Positions 1 through 5,731 of a DNA stretch of 7,393 bases are shown piece after piece (the first letter of the stretch is position 1; each line of letters starts with the position of its first letter). This stretch comes from Thiotrichaceae bacterium (GTDB lineage Bacteria; Pseudomonadota; Gammaproteobacteria; Thiotrichales; Thiotrichaceae). A program made the position numbers and the translations under genes. The DNA is taken from NCBI GenBank assembly GCA_027030285.1, contig JALVFC010000386.1:1-7393 (forward strand), given 5' to 3'. The notes under the pieces are model-generated. The model worked only from the letters and a program-made list of their open reading frames with translations. It did no database searches and was not told the origin of the DNA.

Positions 1-315
1 GATTTTCCCCATGTCGGGTTGATATTCAAGGTGGAGCGGACAACCTGCCATAAGAAGAGTAAAAGAGAGACCTGTGATGTGGCTTATGGCATCACCAGTA
101 AAACACCTGCCCAGTGCCAAAGAAGTACTCCGAGATAACAGGAAACATTGGAGCATTAAAAATAGCTGTCATTATTTATTGACTGGAATTATGATGAAGG
201 TCGTAGGCGAATTCGAAAAGGTTATGCTCCTGAAAACATGACACGCTTGAGACGATTTTCGGTGGGACTTATTAAGAGCAAAGGGAAGAATGTGGCTCAA
301 AAAATGAGCAATTAA
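1..315 (+). pseudogene. ISAs1-like transposase, C-terminal remnant with two frame changes
   Basis: This is a decayed DDE transposase fragment whose upstream part lies outside the window. Reading begins in frame 1 (includes CDVAYGITSKTPA), moves to frame 2 near 112-116 (SAKEVLRDNRKHWSIKNS), returns to frame 1 near 176-181 (DWNYDEGRRRIRKGYAPEN, then MTRLRRFSVGLIKSKG) and stops at TAA 313-315. The order YGITS, then R-x-HW-x-I-x-N, then D-x-x-x-x-E, then R-x-G and LRR is the C-terminal pattern I associate with the ISAs1 / H-repeat transposase family. Each frame alone meets a stop (136-138 in frame 1, 238-240 in frame 2), so no intact protein is made unless both shifts are sequencing errors. I could not recognise the element's right inverted repeat after the stop. 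The family call is from memory of the motif, without a search. Confidence 0.72.
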
Positions 316-361
316 CAAGGAATACGAGAATGGTTCTGAATTATAGAGTATGTATGCAAAC

Positions 362-376
362 TCATCTGGAAGATGA
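362..376. repeat. Short perfect dyad in the luxR leader
   Basis: TCATCT (362-367) and AGATGA (371-376) are perfect inverted repeats separated by GGA, about 30 nt before the luxR start codon. It could be a small operator or an mRNA hairpin, or chance. It does not match the CT-N12-AG pattern of a lux/las box. I saw no convincing -35/-10 pair in 316-407: TTAACA at 312-317 is a fair -35, but nothing suitable sits 16-18 nt after it. Confidence 0.25.
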
Positions 377-407
377 ATCTGTTATTGAGTGAAGCAGGGC
401 GCTCCCC

Positions 408-1187
408 ATGAAATCTCGCGAAGATAAATACGGCAGTGAATACAGCAGGAATATTCATGAGCTTATCGGGCATGCCCAAAGTGCCAGAAAAGTACAGGAT
501 CTACTCAATTTGTGTCAACAGGTAGCTGAAACTCTGGAAATGGAATATTTTTCCTATGGATTAGAGCTTCCAGACAGCGTTAGCCAGGAACCGAAGCTGG
601 TGCTTTATTCAAGCTATTCAGATAAATGGTTGCAACATTATCAGGCACAAACCTATTTTGATGTCGATCCCGTTATTGAGCATTGTGCAACACAGATCAC
701 ACCGTTAGTTTGGGATTCTGAGCAACAACTAAAGCAAACTGCTAACCAAAAGGTGAAAGCATTGATGGCTGATGCCATTGATCATGAAATAAAGGCGGGT
801 GTTGTTGTGCCGATAAAAGATGGAACAGGCCATATTGCTGGATTCAATTTATCTTCCTCCCAGCCCGCTGAACAACAACAGAAAAAGATCAGACTGGTTA
901 CTCCATTCATTGCTTTCTTCTCCAGTTTTTTGCATGAGAAAATGCTGACACTGCATGCTGCTCAGAAAAGACCGGCGACATCACCGATTACGTCAAGGGA
1001 GGCAGATTGTCTAAGCTGGGCTGCATCGGGTAAAACAGCGAGTGAAATTGCTGATATTCTCAATGTATCTGAGCACACTGTGCATTTTCATATCAGGAAT
1101 GCCGTAAAAAAACTGCATGCATCCAATAAAACACATGCAGTCGCTAAAGCGATTACTTTTCAGTATATCCATCCAGATTTTAGATAA
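408..1187 (+). CDS. LuxR-family quorum-sensing regulator (AHL-type, LuxR solo in this window)
   Basis: This is a 259-residue cytoplasmic transcription factor expected to bind an acyl-homoserine lactone or related signal and then DNA. The autoinducer-binding domain spans about 30-180 and the GerE/LuxR helix-turn-helix about 192-255. Residues matching the conserved TraR set are visible: W74, Y78, D87 (followed by P88), W102 and G131 in the ligand domain; E198, L202 and G208 in the DNA-binding domain. The spacing agrees with TraR apart from one extra residue before G131. Intact W74 and Y78 argue against the plant-responsive OryR/PipR subgroup, which changes these two positions. The ATG at 408 is the first possible start, because an in-frame TGA lies at 390-392. 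A weak AGGG Shine-Dalgarno at 396-399 sits 8 nt upstream. No luxI is present. The gene follows an IS remnant and looks AT-richer than the transporter genes (not counted), so acquisition by transfer is possible. Confidence 0.93.
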   Translation: MKSREDKYGSEYSRNIHELIGHAQSARKVQDLLNLCQQVAETLEMEYFSYGLELPDSVSQEPKLVLYSSYSDKWLQHYQAQTYFDVDPVIEHCATQITPLVWDSEQQLKQTANQKVKALMADAIDHEIKAGVVVPIKDGTGHIAGFNLSSSQPAEQQQKKIRLVTPFIAFFSSFLHEKMLTLHAAQKRPATSPITSREADCLSWAASGKTASEIADILNVSEHTVHFHIRNAVKKLHASNKTHAVAKAITFQYIHPDFR

Positions 1188-1198
1188 TTGAACAATTA

Positions 1199-1231
1199 AT
1201 ACGATTTATTTCGCTGATATATAAATCGTGT
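1199..1231 (+). terminator. Possible luxR 3' hairpin or dyad operator
   Basis: The arms ACGATTTAT (1201-1209) and ATAAATCGT (1221-1229) are perfect inverted repeats around an 11-nt loop. One U-G and one A-U pair (1200/1230 and 1199/1231) extend the stem to 11 bp in a plus-strand transcript. It starts 12 nt after the luxR stop, the usual place for a terminator. However, the stem is AT-rich and no T-tract follows, so intrinsic termination would be weak. A protein-binding palindrome is the alternative. Confidence 0.35.
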
Positions 1232-1283
1232 AAATAGTTAATAATGAGTATTTTATAGGCAAAATGCTGAAACAATAATCATA

Positions 1284-1305
1284 AACCTACTATTTTTGCT
1301 AGGTT
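1284..1305. promoter_or_regulatory. Candidate lux/las-type box
   Basis: AACCTA (1284-1289) and TAGGTT (1300-1305) form a 22-bp inverted repeat with a 10-bp T-rich centre. The inner spacing satisfies the CT-N12-AG core of las/rhl-type LuxR binding sites. The right half, TTTGCTAG, equals the right half of the P. aeruginosa lasI box as I remember it. It lies 97 nt after luxR. A TAAATT hexamer at 1326-1331 is placed where a -10 would fall for a box overlapping -35. It could instead be chance in AT-rich DNA or a short hairpin. Confidence 0.3.
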
Positions 1306-1329
1306 AAATATCCAGAGATTACTGGTAAA

Positions 1330-1338
1330 TTATCCACA
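1330..1338 (+). other. DnaA-box consensus 9-mer
   Basis: TTATCCACA is a perfect match to the strict DnaA-box consensus. I noticed no second copy close by, and there are no origin genes or origin-like 13-mer repeats, so this is more likely a lone or accidental site than part of a replication origin. Confidence 0.25.
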
Positions 1339-1459
1339 GAGTTCCTGGTCAGACAGTCATGCTGTTTCAGAAACCTGATTGGCGCTTTATTGCAAGAAAT
1401 ACCGCTCAATTTTTTGTTTAGAACGTAACTGGCCAGGAATTCGCCGCTTTTTCGATCGC

Positions 1460-1486
1460 TAACGGGTTTCTATCTTAAACCCGCTA
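1460..1486 (-). terminator. Hairpin after yejF, possible operon terminator
   Basis: In the minus-strand transcript, TAGCGGGTTT and AAACCCGTTA fold into a 10-bp stem with one G-U pair and a 7-nt loop, starting 33 nt after the yejF stop. The wobble position is an A-C mismatch in the opposite transcript, so the fold favours the operon mRNA. No clear U-tract follows, so it may act as a 3' stabilising hairpin or an inefficient terminator. Confidence 0.42.
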
Positions 1487-1519
1487 AACCTCCATCAAGC
1501 TCTTCCCGTTAATTATAAG

Positions 1520-3160
1520 CTATAAGCGTGGCACTGCTGCAATCAGCTTTTTTGTATAAGCTTGTTGAGGATTGCCGCATACATCCGCTGTAGCACCTTG
1601 CTCGACAATCTTCCCCTGTTTCATAACCACCGTTTCATCACTTAAATATTCCACCACCGAAATATTATGGGTGATAAACAGTAGAGTTAAATCCCGTTGT
1701 TTACGGATATCAAGCAATAACTCAAGGATCTCTGCCTGCACGGAAACATCCAGCGCACTGGTAATCTCATCGCATACAATGAACTCGGGGTTGAGTGCCA
1801 ATGCACGTGCCAGACCGATGCGCTGACGTTGGCCGCCAGAAAACTCATGCGGATAACGCCACAGAAACTCTCTTTTTAATTGCACGGACTCCAGGACATC
1901 AGCTGCTAGCTCAATACGTTCTTCGTCGCTTTCTCCTATGCCATGAACTTTCATCGGCTCCGTCAGTGCAGTAGCAATCAGCAGGCGGGGGTTGAGAGAG
2001 GACTGTGGATCCTGAAACGCAATCTGCAAGTGGCGACGCCACGGTCTAAGTTCCTTATTGTTGAGACCGACCAGTTCAGTATCCAGCATTTTGACACTGC
2101 CTGTAGTTGGTCTTTGTAACTGTAAAATTGCTCTGCCCAGTGTGGTTTTCCCACTACCGGATTCACCAACCAGCGCAACAACCTTGCCTTTTTTGATATC
2201 AAGACTAACACCATCAACGGCTCTGACATAATCCGTGACACGTTGTAGTAACCCTTTGCGAATTGGAAAGAAAACATCCAGGTCTTTTACGCTAATGAGT
2301 GTTTCTAAAGTGTTTGTGTCTGTTGGTTGTGTATCACGTCTGGGAAGATTATCTGGCACGGCAGCCAGCAGTTTCCTTGTATAACTATGTTTGGGCTGCC
2401 TGAGTACTTGTTGAGTCTCACCGACTTCTACCAGCTTGCCCTGTTTCATTACCCCTACTTTATGGGCGATTTGTGCAACTACCCCAAAGTCATGCGTAAT
2501 AAATAATACGCTCATGCCCTTGCGTTGCTGTAACTCATGAATCAGTTTCAGAATTTCTGCCTGTACCGTGACATCCAGTGCGGTTGTAGGTTCATCGGCA
2601 ATCAGCAGATCCGGCTCACATGCCAGTGCCATGGCAATCATTACACGTTGACGTTGACCACCGGAAAGCTGGTGTGGATAGTTGTTAAAGCGGCTCTTAG
2701 CCTTGTCAATCTGCACATCCTGCATGGCTTTCAGGGCACGTGCTCTGGCTTCTTCGTCAGACATCCCTGGATGGTGCAACAGCAGTGCTTCGGTAATTTG
2801 CTCGCCAATACTATACACAGGATTGAGCGAAGTCATGGGCTCCTGAAAGATCATGGCAATGCGCGAACCGCGAATGTCGCAGAGTTTGTCATCCGGTAGA
2901 GTCAGCATCTCAACGGTTTCGTGGCTGCCACTATCCTTGCGCCAGTCAAACAGGATATTACCAGCAGGGTGTGAGCTGATTCCCTGTGGTAATAACTGGA
3001 TAATAGACAGGGCAGTAATCGACTTGCCACTGCCAGACTCCCCCACCAGACAAAAAGTCTCTCCTTTTTCAATCGTAAAGCTGACGCCATCCACTGCCTT
3101 AACAAGCGTCCCGCCCGACTGCAAGTGGGTATGTAGCTCCTTAACCTGTAGCAAGCTCAT
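1520..3160 (-). CDS. yejF: Peptide ABC transporter, double ATP-binding protein (YejF-like)
   Basis: This 546-residue protein is two ABC ATPase domains in one chain, the cytoplasmic motor that powers import through the two permeases encoded upstream. Domain 1 has Walker A GESGSGKS (40-47), Q-loop Q106, signature LSGGQ (165-169), Walker B LLIADEP with E190, and H-loop H223. Domain 2 has Walker A GESGSGKT (332-339), Q-loop Q383, signature FSGGQ (440-444), Walker B FIVCDE with E465, and H498. Both sites therefore look catalytically complete. Each domain ends in the tail typical of oligopeptide importers (KHSYTRKLLAAVP near 257-269, QAYTKKLIAAVP near 533-544). The length is close to that of E. coli YejF, about 529. 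Its ATG overlaps the stop of the preceding permease gene as ATGA, which implies translational coupling, with a G-rich stretch just upstream as ribosome-binding site. It is the last gene of the operon. Confidence 0.95.
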   Translation of the reverse strand: MSLLQVKELHTHLQSGGTLVKAVDGVSFTIEKGETFCLVGESGSGKSITALSIIQLLPQGISSHPAGNILFDWRKDSGSHETVEMLTLPDDKLCDIRGSRIAMIFQEPMTSLNPVYSIGEQITEALLLHHPGMSDEEARARALKAMQDVQIDKAKSRFNNYPHQLSGGQRQRVMIAMALACEPDLLIADEPTTALDVTVQAEILKLIHELQQRKGMSVLFITHDFGVVAQIAHKVGVMKQGKLVEVGETQQVLRQPKHSYTRKLLAAVPDNLPRRDTQPTDTNTLETLISVKDLDVFFPIRKGLLQRVTDYVRAVDGVSLDIKKGKVVALVGESGSGKTTLGRAILQLQRPTTGSVKMLDTELVGLNNKELRPWRRHLQIAFQDPQSSLNPRLLIATALTEPMKVHGIGESDEERIELAADVLESVQLKREFLWRYPHEFSGGQRQRIGLARALALNPEFIVCDEITSALDVSVQAEILELLLDIRKQRDLTLLFITHNISVVEYLSDETVVMKQGKIVEQGATADVCGNPQQAYTKKLIAAVPRL

Positions 3161-4347
3161 GTAACCACCCCGGCTTTTTTGGCAAGCTGAGGATCAATCG
3201 CATCACGCAAGGCTTCACCCATCAGGTTATAGGCAAACACGGTCATAAAAATGGCACCACCGGGGAAAACCGCCATCCACCAGTTAAATACTGAAGACTT
3301 GACCGCCTGGTTGAGCATTTGTCCCCAGGATGGGGAGTCCACCAGCCCCAGCCCCAGAAAACTCAGGGTAGCTTCAGCCAGAATCGCCGAGGCAACACCA
3401 AAACTCACGCCAACCAGCAAGGGTGCAACGCCATTGGGTAGCATGTGACGGAATAAAATGGAACGTAATGGCAGGCCGCTGGCAATGGTCGCCTGGACAA
3501 AATCCTGTTTACGCAGGCGCAGAAATTCAGCACGAATATAGCGCGCATAGCCAGACCAGCTAGTCAGTCCGATAATGACCATCATGATATAAATACTGCG
3601 CCCAAAGAAAGCCACAAAGGTCAGCAGCAGAAACAGCGTAGGGATGGATTCAAAAATTTCCACCAGGCGCATGCCGAGGATATCAACCACTCCTGAAAAA
3701 TAGCCCATCAAGCCCCCCAGAATGACACCAATAACCATAGCGATACCCGTGGCAAGAAAGCCAATACCCAGCGCAATACGTGAGGCATGAATCATGCGGC
3801 TTAGTACATCACCGCCATTTTCTTCGGTGCCCATCCAGTGAAGGTATTGCTTGTCAGCCAGGGGTGCCTGCAAGGGCGGACGGCGGGCATCGCGTAAATA
3901 ATCGCGGGGCGCATAAGGAATAGGCGGCATTACTACCCAGTCATATTTGTTTGCAGCGATTTGTTCGCGAAACTCTGTATAAACGATATTCTGCTTTTCT
4001 ACGATCAGTTGCTTGCTGATAATGGTGACACCTACAATGAGAATGACAAAGGTCAGCAGCAGGGTTTTCAGAGATTGTCGCAAGGGACTCAGAAACAGGG
4101 TAACAAGAATAAAGAAAGCTGCCAGCACCACAATGTCTTCAATGCTTAGAAAGTGCAATACTGGCGCAGTGATCTTGCCATTTTCACTGGCAAGCAATGG
4201 CATGGAGTTGGCAATGAAGGGCGCAAAAACAGCCAGCAATGCCAGTAAAGCAACCCATGCAAGGCCAATTTTTGCACCCCAGCCAGCGAATGACAGCCGC
4301 AAAATGCGATGGGTAAATGTCTCACCCTTTTTCCTTGCTTTATTCAT
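3157..4347 (-). CDS. yejE: Peptide ABC transporter permease (YejE-like, with extra N-terminal membrane segments)
   Basis: This is an inner-membrane permease of the oligopeptide (OppC/DppC/YejE) class, 396 residues from the chosen ATG. TM1 is about 27-46. The transport domain starts near 191 and includes the ATPase-contacting EAA loop (QATIASGLPL through RHMLPN, about 285-305), with further helices near 309-329 and 356-378. YejE hallmarks include IANSMPLL after TM1, MPPIPY before the domain, HWMGTEENGGDVLSR and the ending ALRDAIDPQ. Between TM1 and MPPIPY lie two extra hydrophobic stretches (about 70-87 and 94-113) that E. coli YejE (341 residues) lacks. A longer frame begins at a TTG (4365). 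The ATG at 4347 is preferred because GAG lies 6 nt before it and it overlaps the yejB stop by 8 nt, typical of coupled translation. Confidence 0.92.
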   Translation of the reverse strand: MNKARKKGETFTHRILRLSFAGWGAKIGLAWVALLALLAVFAPFIANSMPLLASENGKITAPVLHFLSIEDIVVLAAFFILVTLFLSPLRQSLKTLLLTFVILIVGVTIISKQLIVEKQNIVYTEFREQIAANKYDWVVMPPIPYAPRDYLRDARRPPLQAPLADKQYLHWMGTEENGGDVLSRMIHASRIALGIGFLATGIAMVIGVILGGLMGYFSGVVDILGMRLVEIFESIPTLFLLLTFVAFFGRSIYIMMVIIGLTSWSGYARYIRAEFLRLRKQDFVQATIASGLPLRSILFRHMLPNGVAPLLVGVSFGVASAILAEATLSFLGLGLVDSPSWGQMLNQAVKSSVFNWWMAVFPGGAIFMTVFAYNLMGEALRDAIDPQLAKKAGVVT

Positions 4348-5719
4348 AACTGACTCGTGGATCAACCAGCGTATAAAGAAAATCAGCGATCAGATAGCCA
4401 ATCAGGGTAAGCAGACCACTAATCAGGGTAATGGAGAGCATCAACTCACGGTCTCTCCCCTTAACCGCTTCAATCGCCAGCTTGCCCATGCCATCGATAC
4501 TGAAAATAGACTCCACAATAATTGAGCCTGCCAGCAAGCCAGGCAACAGCCCTGCTGAAACGGTAATTAGTGGCATCAGGCTATTTCTGAAAACATGCCC
4601 CCACAGCACCTCCTTTTCAGGTACACCTTTGGCGCGGGCAGTACGGGCATAGTCTGCTTGCAGGTTCTCGAGAATTGAGGTTCGGGTTAGTTTGGCCAGA
4701 AACGCAAAGCTGCCATAAGAGAGCGCAATGACGGGCAAGATCAGATGCCAGATACGGTCTAACAAAAAACCTCTAACCAGGGGTTCATCAATGGATTTAA
4801 GAGCCAGTAATAGCCCCAGCCCAGCACCTACCATGCCCAGACCACCAATGCGAAAGACGGGGAAATCTGTCCATGCAAGCAATACCAGCAGCGCAGCGCC
4901 GATCAGCGGTAACAGGATTTGATTCAATAGCAAAGGCTCGGGATGCGTCATTGCCATCCAGCTACCTAAGATTATGCCAATGGTAGCGGCAACAAGAGTG
5001 CGAGCAGTGCGTTGTTGCCAACGCGCCAGTACAACCATTAACACAGTTCCAAACGACATACCCAAAAAGACTTTTAATACCGATAGAAATGACAAGCCCG
5101 TTGGTAAAAAAGGCATATCCAGCGCTTCGCGCTCACTTAATCCCGCAGTAGGAAACCATTGCCAGTGCTGACTATTGGCAAAAAAACCAATCATCAATAC
5201 TCCAGCCAGCATGGTAGGCACTGACCACAAGCCAAGTAACGTAACACTGGAAGCGACATCAAAGCGCCCCCCACGGTCAGTTGCTGCCTTAACACCGATA
5301 ATAATGGCGATAATATAAATAAGCGGAATGGTGATAACATTCAATAGCAAGGTAATGGGTAGGCGCTCTTTAATTAGCTCGGCAACAGAACGACCATAAT
5401 TAAAGCTTTGTCCCAGATCGGAACCTTTGCTAAAAGAAAAACGGTCAAAATCCCCATTTTCATCCAGTGTAAAACCAATGGGTGAAACATTGTTGAGCCA
5501 GCGCAGATATTGTACGGGTGCCGGGTCATCAAGACCGTAGCGTTTATTATAATAATCTTCGAGAGCCTTGCGTTCTGCCGGCTTCATATCCATACCATGT
5601 GCCAACGTCTGCGCGGTTATGCCACCCGGCGATGCTGCCATGACGGTAAATACCAATACCGTAATCCCCAGCAGTGTGGGAATCATCAGTAACAGGCGGC
5701 GTATCAGATAGGTGAGCAT
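4340..5719 (-). CDS. yejB: Peptide ABC transporter permease (YejB-like, with four-helix insertion)
   Basis: This 459-residue inner-membrane permease is of the OppB/DppB/YejB class and would partner the YejE-like protein. It opens with MLTYLIRRLLLMIPTLLGIT, the standard N-terminal helix of this class. Other helices are near 121-143, 157-181, 326-343, 384-406 and 427-449. The EAA loop is at about 357-381 (ARTARAKGVPEKEVLWGHVF, then RNSL), and the C-terminus LVDPRVSYE matches the YejB ending. Compared with E. coli YejB (364 residues), the segment between WFPTAGL (188-194) and WHLILPV (324-330) is about 100 residues longer. It contains roughly four extra hydrophobic helices (about 211-231, 241-256, 264-282, 291-308). 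The ATG lies 13 nt after the last base of the binding-protein stop and lacks a strong Shine-Dalgarno, so coupling is likely. Confidence 0.92.
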   Translation of the reverse strand: MLTYLIRRLLLMIPTLLGITVLVFTVMAASPGGITAQTLAHGMDMKPAERKALEDYYNKRYGLDDPAPVQYLRWLNNVSPIGFTLDENGDFDRFSFSKGSDLGQSFNYGRSVAELIKERLPITLLLNVITIPLIYIIAIIIGVKAATDRGGRFDVASSVTLLGLWSVPTMLAGVLMIGFFANSQHWQWFPTAGLSEREALDMPFLPTGLSFLSVLKVFLGMSFGTVLMVVLARWQQRTARTLVAATIGIILGSWMAMTHPEPLLLNQILLPLIGAALLVLLAWTDFPVFRIGGLGMVGAGLGLLLALKSIDEPLVRGFLLDRIWHLILPVIALSYGSFAFLAKLTRTSILENLQADYARTARAKGVPEKEVLWGHVFRNSLMPLITVSAGLLPGLLAGSIIVESIFSIDGMGKLAIEAVKGRDRELMLSITLISGLLTLIGYLIADFLYTLVDPRVSYE

Positions 5720-5731
5720 CAGGAACGGTGT

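Larger units (their letters stand above)
1188..1519. other. Convergent intergenic region between luxR and the transporter operon
   Basis: This 332-nt, AT-rich gap separates two convergent genes and holds no credible protein gene. It contains the two hairpins, the lux/las-box-like dyad and the DnaA-box 9-mer listed separately. The only notable small frame is a 20-codon ORF at 1359-1421 (+), beginning MLFQKPDW, which lacks a Shine-Dalgarno. A stretch of about 57 sense codons lies on the minus strand between roughly 1305 and 1475. I could not relate it to any family. No tRNA or known RNA fold was recognised. Confidence 0.7.

Noticed and set aside
312..340. TTAACA as the -35 of a luxR promoter
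   Set aside because: No acceptable -10 hexamer lies 16-18 nt downstream (TTCTGA or TCTGAA only), so the promoter could not be supported.
395..407. CAGGG before luxR as a possible insertion-sequence terminal repeat
   Set aside because: It is only a five-base match, in the wrong orientation to be the right end of the transposase remnant, with no partner repeat found. It is better explained as the weak ribosome-binding site.
1330..1338. Replication origin suggested by the DnaA-box 9-mer
   Set aside because: A single 9-mer with no neighbouring copies, no origin-linked genes and no unwinding repeats is not enough evidence for an origin.
1572..1826. 84-codon open frame on the plus strand
   Set aside because: It lies antisense inside the second ATPase domain of yejF, has low-complexity Ser/Thr-rich content and resembles no known protein, so it is a shadow frame.
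4363..4365. TTG as start of the YejE-like permease
   Set aside because: It would add only six residues. The ATG at 4347 has a GAG at proper spacing and a typical short overlap with yejB.
4013..4525. 170-codon open frame on the plus strand
   Set aside because: It overlaps the two permease genes antisense, and both of those have clear membrane-protein motifs. Its own product has no domain pattern.
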